Shown: in pieces, positions 8,937 to 17,357 of the stretch | Layout of the letters: the number at the start of each line of letters is the position of its first letter | Position numbering within the stretch: the first letter of the stretch is position 1 | NCBI GenBank assembly: GCA_036337295.1 | Contig: JAYZEN010000007.1 | Coordinates: forward strand, 558,001 to 622,000 | Length of the DNA: 64,000 bases | Direction: 5' to 3' | Source of the DNA: Ketobacter sp036337295 | Lineage (GTDB): Bacteria > Pseudomonadota > Gammaproteobacteria > Pseudomonadales > Ketobacteraceae | Program-made: the position numbers and the translations under genes | Notes under the pieces: model-generated | The model's input: the letters and a program-made list of their open reading frames with translations, nothing else | Database searches by the model: none | Told to the model about the DNA's origin: nothing

Positions 8937-8970
8937 AATCAGACTCCGTTATACAGGCCGGGAGGACACT

Positions 8971-11376
8971 TCACCGGTTCAGCCGTAGTGCGTTGAGCAC
9001 CACTAACAGGGAACTGGCGGACATGCCGAGGGCGCTGGCCCAGGGCGGGATGAAGCCGGCGGCAGCCATGGGCAATGCAATCAGGTTATAGAGCAGCGCC
9101 CACGCAAGGTTCTGCCGGATGATGCGATAGGTTTGCTCCACCAACTGAAGTATACCCTGTAATGGCTGCAGACTCTGGCTCAACAGAATGCCGTCTGCCG
9201 CCACCTGGGCCAGATCCGAGGCACCGGCCACGGCAATGGAAACATCGGCACCCGCCAGCACCGGTGCATCGTTGAGTCCATCCCCCAGCATCAGGACTTT
9301 CGCGCCATTATCCTGCAGGGAGCGAATGTAGGTCAGTTTATCCTGCGGTGTGGCGTTGCCGACCACCGCGTCCACACCCAGGTGGCTCGCCACCTCCTCT
9401 GCGTGACCGCTGCTGTCGCCGCTGAGTACATGACAGCGTTTGCCGCTGGCCTGCAGATGCTGCACCAGGGTGTCGGCATCCGCCCGCAACTGGTCTTCGA
9501 CACGAAACCAGCCCAGAATCCGGTTCTGGTCCGCCAGGACGATCCATTGCCCACACGGGGCAGGTGGCGTGGCAGTGACGCCGGCCGGTGTGGCGTATTC
9601 CGGTTTGCCGATACGCAAGGTACGCTCAGCCAATCGACCTTCCACGCCCTGGTTGGCTGCGATCTGCCGGTCCTTGACGTGGGGGTGTGCTTTGAATCCG
9701 TGGAAGGCGCGGGCGATAGGGTGTTCTGAGATCTGCTCCAGGGCTGTGGCCAGGGTGAGCAGGGTGTCGCTGTGCTCGCCGGGCATGGGCACGGTTTCTG
9801 CCAGTTTGAATTCACCCAGGGTCAGGGTGCCGGTTTTATCAAACACCACATCGGTGATATGCCGCAATCCTTCAATGGTATGAGCGCGGGTGGCCAGAAA
9901 ACCCATTTGGGAAAGCCGGGCGGTGGCGGCGGTAATGGCCGTGGGGGTGGCCAGGGAGAGGGCGCAGGGGCAGGTAACCACCAGCACTGACAGCATGATC
10001 CAGAAGGCGTCTTCCGGCGCGTGGAACCACCAGTAGGTGTACACGCAAATGGAAGTGATCAACACCGCCAACACAAACTTGGATGCGATCCTGTCGGCCA
10101 GGACAAAGGTAGCCGGCTTTTCGGCTTCGGCCCGCTGCAGCAGGCGTTTGAGGGTGGATAGGGTGCTCTCGCCGGGCAGCGTGGAGATTTCAACGGTAAT
10201 GGGTTGCTCCACATTGAGGGTGCCGCCGGTCACCAGGTCCCCCACCTGTTTGCTGATGGGCAGTTGCTCCCCCGTCAGCATGGATTCGTTCACCGAACCG
10301 GTTCCCTGCAGAATACGGCCGTCGCCGGGAATGATCTCACCGGCTTTCACCAGTACCCGGTCCCCGGGAACCAGTTTGTCCGCCGGCACCAGCAGCGGGT
10401 TGTCCTCGTGATCCAGTTTGCGGGCCGTCTGCAGCTGGGAATGGGATAGGCGGATGCTGGTGCTCTGGGAGCGATGGCGGGCGCGCAGCTCCAGATAGCG
10501 CCCAACCAGCAGAAAAAACACGAACATGCAGACGGAGTCGAAATAGACTTCCGGGCCATTGCTGATGGTGGCCCACACACTGGAGAAATAGGCGAAGGTG
10601 AGGGCAATGGCCACCGGCACGTCCATTGACAGGTGGCGGTTACGCAGACTCCGCAGCGCGCCCTGTAAAAACGGCAGACCCGCATAGAAAAAAACCGGAG
10701 TGGTGACCAAAGCACTGACCCAGCGCAGGAATTGCTGGTGGGCGGGCTCAATGCCTTCGAAGGCACCCATGTACAGGCTGACGGCATAGGTCATTACCTG
10801 CATGGCCCCCAGCCCGGCGACACCAATACGCAACAGAGCCTGCTTGTTTTCACGTTTGATGATGGCTTCCTGTTGCACCGGTGTGTACGGCTCCGCCTTG
10901 TAGCCAACATGGGCAATGGCTTTGATGATGGTGCTGAGGCTGGTTTGCTCCGGGTCCCAACTGACCAACGCGAGGTTACTGCTCATGTTGATGTGACACT
11001 GCGCGATACCAGCCTGGTCCCGCAGATGCTTTTCCAGAAGCCAGACACAGGCGGCACAAGTAATCCCGGAAATCAGCAGAGTGATCTCTTTGGACCCTTG
11101 CGGCAGTGAGTGGACAAAGCTTTCCTGCAGCCCTGGATCATCCCAGCTGTTCAGGCTTTCCAGAAAGTCCGGCACCAGCTCCGCTGCCGGAGAACTGCCC
11201 GGCGGACACTGCTGGCGGTGCTGGTAATAGGATTCCATGCCGATGTCGACAATGGTTTGCGCCACCGACTGACAGCCGGGGCAGCACATGGGCCGCGCCT
11301 GGCCCAGTATTGTGACCGGATAATTCCCTTCGGACGTGACCGGCAGGCCACAGTGGAAACAGGATTCGTCGGCCAT
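8971..11376 (-). CDS. ccoI: CcoI, copper-exporting P1B-type ATPase for cbb3 oxidase
   Basis: An 801-residue P-type ATPase. The N-terminus has the Cys-rich segment typical of CcoI/CtpA (CFHCG at 6-10, CCPGC at 31-35), then a heavy-metal-associated domain with CAAC at 107-110. The membrane part carries CPC (469-471), and the catalytic part has DKTGTLT with phosphorylated Asp513 and GDGLNDAPV. It moves copper to the periplasm for the CcoN haem-copper centre. The ATG at 11376 overlaps the ccoH stop by one base (TGATG), which fixes the start; the frame runs 23 codons further upstream but would overlap ccoH. Confidence 0.96.
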   Translation of the reverse strand: MADESCFHCGLPVTSEGNYPVTILGQARPMCCPGCQSVAQTIVDIGMESYYQHRQQCPPGSSPAAELVPDFLESLNSWDDPGLQESFVHSLPQGSKEITLLISGITCAACVWLLEKHLRDQAGIAQCHINMSSNLALVSWDPEQTSLSTIIKAIAHVGYKAEPYTPVQQEAIIKRENKQALLRIGVAGLGAMQVMTYAVSLYMGAFEGIEPAHQQFLRWVSALVTTPVFFYAGLPFLQGALRSLRNRHLSMDVPVAIALTFAYFSSVWATISNGPEVYFDSVCMFVFFLLVGRYLELRARHRSQSTSIRLSHSQLQTARKLDHEDNPLLVPADKLVPGDRVLVKAGEIIPGDGRILQGTGSVNESMLTGEQLPISKQVGDLVTGGTLNVEQPITVEISTLPGESTLSTLKRLLQRAEAEKPATFVLADRIASKFVLAVLITSICVYTYWWFHAPEDAFWIMLSVLVVTCPCALSLATPTAITAATARLSQMGFLATRAHTIEGLRHITDVVFDKTGTLTLGEFKLAETVPMPGEHSDTLLTLATALEQISEHPIARAFHGFKAHPHVKDRQIAANQGVEGRLAERTLRIGKPEYATPAGVTATPPAPCGQWIVLADQNRILGWFRVEDQLRADADTLVQHLQASGKRCHVLSGDSSGHAEEVASHLGVDAVVGNATPQDKLTYIRSLQDNGAKVLMLGDGLNDAPVLAGADVSIAVAGASDLAQVAADGILLSQSLQPLQGILQLVEQTYRIIRQNLAWALLYNLIALPMAAAGFIPPWASALGMSASSLLVVLNALRLNR

Positions 11377-11900
11377 CAGCTGTTCGGGGTCAGGTATTTC
11401 CCGCTGATCTCGTTGTCGAAATTGATGCTGCTTTCGATCTCCCACTCGCCAGAGCTGGGGGTGATCAGCAGGTAATAGAACCCCTGTGGGCGGAAATCCA
11501 GTTTGGTGTAGAAGCGGTTGTCCGGGGCCAGGTACAGTTGCAGCTGGCGGTCCTTGCCTTCCAGAGTGGGATGGATCAGGCTGAGCGCCAATTGATTGTC
11601 CTGGCGCAGGTCCAGGTTCTGGGTGGCGAGATAGAGGTCGCCGGAGGTTTTATCCAACGTCAGGCTGGCCTGGATACCCAGTTGCTGCGCTTTCATCTGC
11701 TTGTCCATGCGCTGGTTGATGGCCATACCATCCTTGTACCAGTCCTGACGTACCAGACTGTCTTTGCCGTTCATGGCCAGGTTGATCATGATCACCCCCA
11801 TGACTACGGAGCTGCTGGGGATGGCGATCAGGAACCAGGGCCAGAACTGGCGGAACCAGGGTTTGCTGTCGGTTTGGGTCATTACAGTGTCCACGTTCAT
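11376..11900 (-). CDS. ccoH: CcoH/FixH assembly factor
   Basis: A 174-residue FixH-family protein with one N-terminal membrane helix (~18-42, WFLIAIPSSSVVMGVIMINLAM) and a periplasmic beta-rich domain. The segment LVRQDWYKDG after the helix is typical of the family. CcoH joins the cbb3 complex during assembly and stabilises it. The start overlaps the ccoG stop by four bases and the stop overlaps ccoI, so translation is likely coupled. A second Met at codon 7 is a less likely start. Confidence 0.94.
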   Translation of the reverse strand: MNVDTVMTQTDSKPWFRQFWPWFLIAIPSSSVVMGVIMINLAMNGKDSLVRQDWYKDGMAINQRMDKQMKAQQLGIQASLTLDKTSGDLYLATQNLDLRQDNQLALSLIHPTLEGKDRQLQLYLAPDNRFYTKLDFRPQGFYYLLITPSSGEWEIESSINFDNEISGKYLTPNS

Positions 11901-13297
11901 TTTCTGGGGCTCAGGAAGCGGCTTTCCTCGGTCACTTCCTGTGATGGGTCATTCACGGACGTCACCGTAAAATAAACCGTGGAATTGCGTTCCCTGATGT
12001 CCTCCGGTTTCATTTCCAACGTGATCGCCAGTGTCAGCAATTCTCCGGGCAGGGTCCGGATTGTGTCCGGAATGTGCGGGATCACGTTATCCAGACCGCT
12101 CACAGCAATGTCGTATTGCTGGGCTTGCTGGGTCTTGTTCATGATTTTAAGAGTGTAAGTGTTTTCAATGGTTCCTTCCCAGGTTTCCCGGAACAGGGCA
12201 TTGCGATCCCGGATGATGTCCAGCTCCAGGGGAACACGGGCGAAGACGGCCGTCAGGAACACCACCACCATGACGCACAGAATGGCACCATAGCCGATGA
12301 GGCGGGGGCGCAGAATTTTGCTCGCTTTGCCTTCCACTGCGTTTTCTGTGGAGTAGCGAATCAGGCCCTTTGGATAATTCATTTGATCCATGATGGAATC
12401 GCAGGCATCGATGCAGGCGGCGCATCCGATGCATTCGTATTGCAGCCCGTTACGGATATCGATACCGGTGGGGCAGACCTGCACACAGAGCTGGCAGTTC
12501 ACGCAGTCGCCCAGTTCGGTGGCATTGCGGTCCACTGATTTCTTGCGGGCGCCACGGGGTTCACCGCGGGTGGCATCGTAGGTCACGATCAGGGTATCCC
12601 GGTCGAACATCACGCTCTGGAAACGGGCATAAGGGCACATGTACATGCAAACCTGTTCCCGCATCCAGCCGGCATTGAGATAGGTCGCGGCCGTGAAGAA
12701 GAACATCCACCAGGCCGCCCAACCGGAGACGTTGAGGTGGTAAATATCGAAGAACAGTTCCCGTACCGGCGCGAAGTACCCCACAAAGGTGAACGCGGTC
12801 CAGAAGGCTAGAGTGAGCCAAAGGCCGTGTTTCAGGAACTTCTTGTTGAATTTATTCAGCGACATGGGCTGCGCATCCAGTCTGATGCGCTTGTTGCGGT
12901 CGCCTTCCGTCATGTACTCAATCCACATGAAGAACGTGGTCCATACCGTTTGCGGGCAGGTGTAGCCGCACCAGACACGACCCGCCAGCACCGTAAAGAA
13001 GAAGAGGGCAAACGCGGCAATAATCAGTAGCCAGGACAGATACAGAAAATCCTGAGGCCAGAAGGTAAACCAGAAAATGTAGAACTTGCGTTCCGGCAGA
13101 TCGAACAATACGGCCTGACGGCCATCCCAGGTGAGCCAGGGACCGATAAAGTAGATACCCAGGGTAACCCAGATGGTGGCAATACGAAGAGTTTGAAAGA
13201 ATCCTGATGCGTGTCGCTGATAAATCTTTTCCCGTTTTTGATAAAGATCCATGCCATCATTGGTCTGCTTGACCGCAATCTTTTCGGGTTGATTCAT
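11897..13297 (-). CDS. ccoG: CcoG, polyferredoxin-like cbb3 maturation protein (FixG/RdxA)
   Basis: A 466-residue inner-membrane protein with about five helices and a cytoplasmic ferredoxin-like part. Cys motifs visible are CGYTCPQTVW (first third), CMYMCPYARFQ, and a 2x[4Fe-4S] pattern CVNCQLCVQVCP followed by CIGCAACIDACD. The C-terminal ~130 residues form a periplasmic Ig-like FixG_C domain. In Rhodobacter the homologue reduces Cu(II) before insertion into cbb3 oxidase. It starts 81 bases after ccoP, across a stem-loop, and begins the ccoGHIS part of the locus. Confidence 0.95.
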   Translation of the reverse strand: MNQPEKIAVKQTNDGMDLYQKREKIYQRHASGFFQTLRIATIWVTLGIYFIGPWLTWDGRQAVLFDLPERKFYIFWFTFWPQDFLYLSWLLIIAAFALFFFTVLAGRVWCGYTCPQTVWTTFFMWIEYMTEGDRNKRIRLDAQPMSLNKFNKKFLKHGLWLTLAFWTAFTFVGYFAPVRELFFDIYHLNVSGWAAWWMFFFTAATYLNAGWMREQVCMYMCPYARFQSVMFDRDTLIVTYDATRGEPRGARKKSVDRNATELGDCVNCQLCVQVCPTGIDIRNGLQYECIGCAACIDACDSIMDQMNYPKGLIRYSTENAVEGKASKILRPRLIGYGAILCVMVVVFLTAVFARVPLELDIIRDRNALFRETWEGTIENTYTLKIMNKTQQAQQYDIAVSGLDNVIPHIPDTIRTLPGELLTLAITLEMKPEDIRERNSTVYFTVTSVNDPSQEVTEESRFLSPRK

Positions 13298-13334
13298 CGC
13301 TTCACCTGCCTGCTACAACGTGCTGATGATAAGA

Positions 13335-13363
13335 GGGCGTGCCACCGGCCAGGTAACACGCCC
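13335..13363 (-). terminator. Stem-loop between ccoNOQP and ccoGHIS
   Basis: Read on the minus strand, GGGCGTG (13363-13357) pairs with CACGCCC (13341-13335), with a possible inner ACC/GGT stem, followed by TCTTATC. The T run is weak, so partial termination or an RNA processing and stability element that lowers ccoGHIS relative to the structural subunits is more likely than full termination. Confidence 0.45.
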
Positions 13364-13378
13364 GGATTGTAGGTAAAA

Positions 13379-14278
13379 TCAGTTGCTTAAGCTATAAACG
13401 TAAGCCGCGAGAACGTGAATTTTCTCTGGGCTCAGCTGATCCTTAAACGCTGGCATTTTACCTTGGCGACCATTGTTCACCGTCTCAATGATGGTTTCTT
13501 CATTACCGCCATACAACCAAACATCGTCCGCCAGGTTGGGAGCACCCAGCATTTGATTGCCCTTGCCGTCCGGGCCGTGGCAGGCGGCGCACATCATGTT
13601 GAACTTTTCCTTGCCGGCGGCTGCGTCACCGGAACCACTGCGACTGCTCAGGCTGAGGACATAGGCTGCCACGTCCTTGGTGCCCTGCTCACCGAGAGCT
13701 GCGCCCAGAGCAGGCATCATGCCGCCGCGACCATTGGTGATGGTTTCCTTGATCTTGTCCGGGGTGCCGCCATACAGCCAATCGCCATCGGTAAGGTTGG
13801 GATAGCCCTCATTGCCGCGGGCATCCGAACCGTGGCAGATGGCGCAATTGTTACCGAACAGACGCTGACCGGTTTTGATCACCTCTTCGTTCTGTGCCAA
13901 CTGCTCAATCGGCAGTGCGGCATATTCCTCGAAGAAATCGTTGTAGCGGTTATCGGCTTTCTGCACCTCAGTTTCCCATTGGCCTACAGAAGTCCAGCCC
14001 AGAACGCCTTTGGCGTCACCCCAGCCGGGGTACAGGGTCAGATAGATCAGTGCAAACGCGATGGTGAAATAGAACAGGTTCAACCACCAGTGGGGCAGGG
14101 GGTTGTTGAGTTCCTCGATGCCATCAAAGGAATGGCCCATGGATTCGCCGTCACCGATGGGGTCTTCGGGGCGCTTGCGCGTCCACCAGAGTAACCAGAG
14201 GCAACCCAGTAGATTGATCAGGACGATGGTTATTATCCAACCATTCACCCAGCCAGCTGTAAAATCAATACCAGTCAT
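13379..14278 (-). CDS. ccoP: CcoP, dihaem cytochrome c subunit of cbb3 oxidase
   Basis: A 299-residue subunit with two N-terminal membrane helices (about 12-31 and 65-84) and two class I cytochrome c domains. Haem-binding CAICH is at 145-149 and CAACH at 230-234, with Met ligands in GGMMPA and GKMPAF. CcoP passes electrons from the bc1 complex or soluble cytochromes to CcoO. The two-helix N-terminus gives the longer CcoP form. It follows ccoQ by three bases. Confidence 0.97.
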   Translation of the reverse strand: MTGIDFTAGWVNGWIITIVLINLLGCLWLLWWTRKRPEDPIGDGESMGHSFDGIEELNNPLPHWWLNLFYFTIAFALIYLTLYPGWGDAKGVLGWTSVGQWETEVQKADNRYNDFFEEYAALPIEQLAQNEEVIKTGQRLFGNNCAICHGSDARGNEGYPNLTDGDWLYGGTPDKIKETITNGRGGMMPALGAALGEQGTKDVAAYVLSLSSRSGSGDAAAGKEKFNMMCAACHGPDGKGNQMLGAPNLADDVWLYGGNEETIIETVNNGRQGKMPAFKDQLSPEKIHVLAAYVYSLSN

Positions 14279-14281
14279 TCT

Positions 14282-14476
14282 TTAATCTCCATGCCCTTTT
14301 TCGTGCTTAGGGTTGTACTTCAGGGAATTTTCGTGGTTGGCGTCGTCGGCAAACGGCAGGTTGGCTGCATCATCGAACCCCTTCTTGCGACGCGCGCCGA
14401 ATGTCCACCAGCACACGCCTATGAAGGCGACAAACGCCAGTACCGTTGCAATTCCTCGCCACGTATTGATGTCCAT
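14282..14476 (-). CDS. ccoQ: CcoQ, small subunit of cbb3 oxidase
   Basis: A 64-residue protein with a single membrane helix (GIATVLAFVAFIGVCWWTF) and a charged tail (FGARRKKGFDDAANLPF) typical of CcoQ/FixQ. CcoQ stabilises the oxidase, mainly the CcoP-CcoNO association. It lies six bases after ccoO. Confidence 0.95.
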   Translation of the reverse strand: MDINTWRGIATVLAFVAFIGVCWWTFGARRKKGFDDAANLPFADDANHENSLKYNPKHEKGHGD

Positions 14477-14482
14477 ATGGGA

Positions 14483-15097
14483 TTACCTTTTCACCTTGAG
14501 GAAGGTACCCAATCCCTGTAAGTACGCGATCAGCGCATCCATTTCCTTTATGCCTTCCACGGCGGCCTGGGCACCTTCAATGTCTGCGTCGGTGTACGGA
14601 ACGCCGACCGTGCGCAAGGCTTTCATTTTGGCGCCGGTGGTCTCGCCACTGAGGGTGTTGTCATCCAGCCAGGGGAAGCCAGGCATGTTGGACTCTGGCA
14701 CCACATCACGGGGGTTCATCAGGTGATCGTAATGCCACTGGTCACTGTAGCGACCACCGACTCGGGCCAGGTCTGGACCGGTACGCTTGGAGCCCCACAG
14801 GAAGGGGTGCTCATACACGTGTTCACCGGCAACGCTGAAGTGACCGTAGCGCTCGGTCTCAGCACGGAAAGGGCGGATCATCTGGGAGTGACAGGTGTTA
14901 CAGCCTTCCCTGATATAGATGTCGCGGCCTTCCAGCTGCAGCGCAGTCCAGGGCTTGAGGCCTTCGATGGGTTGCGTGGTCTGCTTCTGGAAGAACAGCG
15001 GAACGATTTCCACCAGACCACCGAAGCTCACGGCCACCAGGGTCAGGACGATCATCAAACCAACGTTCTTTTCTACGATTTCATGTGTCTTAGCCAT
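14483..15097 (-). CDS. ccoO: CcoO, monohaem cytochrome c subunit of cbb3 oxidase
   Basis: A 204-residue subunit with one N-terminal membrane helix (~10-33) and one haem-binding CNTCH (66-70) inside REGCNTCHSQMIRPF, a strongly conserved CcoO stretch. It takes electrons from CcoP and delivers them to the CcoN catalytic centre. It follows ccoN by 12 bases. Confidence 0.97.
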   Translation of the reverse strand: MAKTHEIVEKNVGLMIVLTLVAVSFGGLVEIVPLFFQKQTTQPIEGLKPWTALQLEGRDIYIREGCNTCHSQMIRPFRAETERYGHFSVAGEHVYEHPFLWGSKRTGPDLARVGGRYSDQWHYDHLMNPRDVVPESNMPGFPWLDDNTLSGETTGAKMKALRTVGVPYTDADIEGAQAAVEGIKEMDALIAYLQGLGTFLKVKR

Positions 15098-15109
15098 CTT
15101 CTCGACTCC

Positions 15110-16537
15110 TTAGGCTGGCTGGGCAGCAGTGTTGCTGGAAGTGGCGGGGGTGTTGATGGTCTTGATGACGTTGTAGAGCATCAGGAACATACCGGCCAGG
15201 AACACCAGGCCACCAATCATGCGCACCACATAGTAGGGGTAGGTGGCTTTGAGGGCTTCAACAAAGGTGTAGGTCAGGGTGCCATCGTCGTTAATGGCGC
15301 GCCACATCAGGCCCTGGGAAATCCCGGCAACCCACATGGAGGCGATATACAGAACCGTACCGATAGTGGCCAACCAGAAATGGGTGTTCACCAGGCCCAC
15401 GTTGTACATTTCCTTTTTGCCGTAGAGCCAGGGTATCAGTGCATAAATAGAACCGATGGAAATCATGGCCACCCAGCCCAGAGCACCGGAGTGTACATGG
15501 CCGATGGTCCAGTCTGTGTAGTGGGACAGGGCATTCACCGTCTTGATGGACATCATGGGGCCTTCAAAGGTGGACATACCGTAGAAGGACAGGGCCACGA
15601 TCAGGAAACGGATCACCGGGTCATCCCGCAGCTTTTCCCATGCACCGGAAAGAGTCATGATACCGTTGATCATGCCGCCCCAGGATGGAGCAAGCAGAAC
15701 CAGGGAGAATACCATGCCGATGGATTGGGCCCAGTCAGGCAGCGCAGTGTAGTGCAGGTGGTGAGGGCCGGCCCACATGTAAACTGAGATCAGTGCCCAG
15801 AAGTGCACGATGGACAGGCGGTAGGAGTAAACCGGCCGGCCGGCCTGCTTGGGTACGAAGTAGTACATCATGCCCAGGAAGCCTGCCGTCAGGAAGAAGC
15901 CTACTGCATTGTGGCCGTACCACCACTGCACCATGGCGTCCATGGCACCGGCGTAAACAGAGTATGATTTGGTCAGTGTTACAGGAATCGCCATGCTGTT
16001 GACAATGTGCAACAGCGCAACCGTAATAATGAAGGCACCGTAGAACCAGTTTGCCACGTAGATATGTGAGGTGGTGCGTTTGGCGATGGTGCCAAAGAAC
16101 ACCACGGCATAAGCGACCCACACCACCGCGATCAGGACGTCAATGGGCCATTCCAGCTCAGCGTATTCTTTGGCGGTGGAAATGCCCAATGGAAGCGTTA
16201 CCGCGGCACACAGGATTACCAATTGCCATCCCCAGAAGACAAACTTGGCCAGTGCAGGTGCAAACAGAGTGGTTTGGTTGGTACGTTGAACTACATAGAA
16301 AGACGTCGCCATCAGCGCGCAGCCACCAAATGCGAAAATGACCGCATTGGTATGCAGTGGGCGCAGTCGACTGTAAGTCAGCCAAGGTAGGTCAAAGTTC
16401 AGGGCTGGAAAGGCCAGCTGGGCAGCAATAAATACACCGACAGCCATCCCCACGATGCCCCAGATTACGGTCATGACCGCAAATTGCTTAACGACACCAT
16501 ACTCGTATTGCGGCGTTGCAGCTTGACTATTACTCAT
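15110..16537 (-). CDS. ccoN: CcoN, catalytic haem-copper subunit of cbb3 oxidase
   Basis: A 475-residue, 12-helix subunit that reduces O2 to water at the high-spin haem b3-CuB site and pumps protons. Family-defining stretches are PLHTNAVIFAFGG (low-spin haem ligand), WWYGHNAVGFFLTAGF (CuB/haem region), GPHHLHYTALPDW and TIGHVHSGALGW. It is the first gene of the operon. The upstream region to 16940 (403 bases) holds an FNR/Anr promoter on this strand and glnK control sites on the other. Confidence 0.97.
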   Translation of the reverse strand: MSNSQAATPQYEYGVVKQFAVMTVIWGIVGMAVGVFIAAQLAFPALNFDLPWLTYSRLRPLHTNAVIFAFGGCALMATSFYVVQRTNQTTLFAPALAKFVFWGWQLVILCAAVTLPLGISTAKEYAELEWPIDVLIAVVWVAYAVVFFGTIAKRTTSHIYVANWFYGAFIITVALLHIVNSMAIPVTLTKSYSVYAGAMDAMVQWWYGHNAVGFFLTAGFLGMMYYFVPKQAGRPVYSYRLSIVHFWALISVYMWAGPHHLHYTALPDWAQSIGMVFSLVLLAPSWGGMINGIMTLSGAWEKLRDDPVIRFLIVALSFYGMSTFEGPMMSIKTVNALSHYTDWTIGHVHSGALGWVAMISIGSIYALIPWLYGKKEMYNVGLVNTHFWLATIGTVLYIASMWVAGISQGLMWRAINDDGTLTYTFVEALKATYPYYVVRMIGGLVFLAGMFLMLYNVIKTINTPATSSNTAAQPA

Positions 16538-16636
16538 TGAGTGTCATTCCTGTGTTGAGTGATTGAACACACACGGTTACTACGGTTTTCTTTCACGAAG
16601 CTAAAGGCTTGCCATTGATGAAAATGGCAGCATCGC

Positions 16637-16677
16637 ATTATAGAAGTGAACGGTTGTACGTTGTTGATACATGTCAA
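16637..16677 (-). promoter_or_regulatory. FNR/Anr-type class II promoter for the cco operon
   Basis: On the minus strand TTGAC-ATGT-ATCAA (16677-16664) matches the FNR/Anr consensus TTGAT-N4-ATCAA at 9 of 10 fixed bases. A perfect -10 box TATAAT lies at 16642-16637. The box centre (16670.5) is 31 bp from the centre of the -10, so it falls near -41 relative to the expected start around 16630, the class II activator position. The expected leader is about 93 bases. This fits induction of cbb3 at low oxygen. Confidence 0.82.
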
Positions 16678-16720
16678 CTAAGGTAGTCACTGCCCATACC
16701 TCTCTAGTACTACATCGGCA

Positions 16721-16737
16721 AGCACTAATAGTGTGCA
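16721..16737 (+). promoter_or_regulatory. NtrC-like enhancer site upstream of glnK
   Basis: GCAC-N7-GTGCA (16722-16737) matches the NtrC dyad TGCAC-N7-GTGCA except at the first base. Its centre lies about 127 bp upstream of the start predicted from the sigma-54 promoter, a usual distance for NtrC enhancers. A second site was not clearly found. Confidence 0.6.
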
Positions 16738-16830
16738 CTAATGCGCTAAGGTGATCGCAAAAGGTGCGTTTTTCATGAAAGCTCTAGACTGAAAATTTCT
16801 AACCTATTGAAAAATATAGAAATCGTCAGA

Positions 16831-16846
16831 TGGCCCAAAATCTGCA
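16831..16846 (+). promoter_or_regulatory. Sigma-54 promoter for glnK-amtB
   Basis: TGGCCC-AAAAT-CTGCA fits the sigma-54 consensus TGGCAC-N5-TTGCA with two mismatches. The invariant GG and GC are spaced correctly. The expected transcription start near 16856 leaves a leader of about 84 bases before glnK. Confidence 0.78.
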
Positions 16847-16939
16847 TGCTCTTAAATGGTGCGAAGGCACCATAATAGAACAAAAGCACGGTAAATTACC
16901 AAACATGTTCCTGAGATACTGAAATTTGGGGCGGCAATT

Positions 16940-17278
16940 ATGAAAATGATTACGGCAATCATCAAGCCTTTTAAGCTGGATGATGTGCGTGAAGCGTTAA
17001 CGGATCTGGGAATCACCGGAATGACGCTGGAAGAAGTGAAGGGATTCGGGCGTCAGAAAGGTCACACTGAGCTCTATCGGGGTGCTGAGTATGTGATCGA
17101 TTTTGTTCCCAAGTTCAAGCTGCAGGTGGCAGTGAATAACAACCTGGTGGACGTGGTGTGCGAATCGATCGCCAAAGCGGCCAACACAACCAAAATCGGA
17201 GATGGCAAGATCTTCGTTTCGGAGTTGGAGCAGGTGATCCGAATTCGTACCGGCGAACAGGGGGAGGCTGCGCTCTAA
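16940..17278 (+). CDS. glnK: GlnK/GlnB PII nitrogen regulatory protein
   Basis: A 112-residue PII protein. The T-loop contains the uridylylation site Tyr51 in TELYRGAEY, and the C-terminal signature KIFVSELEQVIRIRTGE binds ATP/ADP. PII reports the 2-oxoglutarate to glutamine ratio and, unmodified, blocks the AmtB pore. Position 79 bases before amtB makes it GlnK functionally, though the sequence alone does not separate GlnK from GlnB. The sigma-54 and NtrC-like sites upstream predict induction in nitrogen limitation. Confidence 0.96.
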   Translation: MKMITAIIKPFKLDDVREALTDLGITGMTLEEVKGFGRQKGHTELYRGAEYVIDFVPKFKLQVAVNNNLVDVVCESIAKAANTTKIGDGKIFVSELEQVIRIRTGEQGEAAL

Positions 17279-17357
17279 ACTGGGCAACACCATTTACAGC
17301 GATAACAATTTATAAAAGGCCAATTCGGTAACAATCTTCCTTCAAGGGGTATCTTCA

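Noticed and set aside
12074..12538. Plus-strand frame opposite ccoG
   Set aside because: Antisense shadow; His/Gln-rich with no signal or domain.
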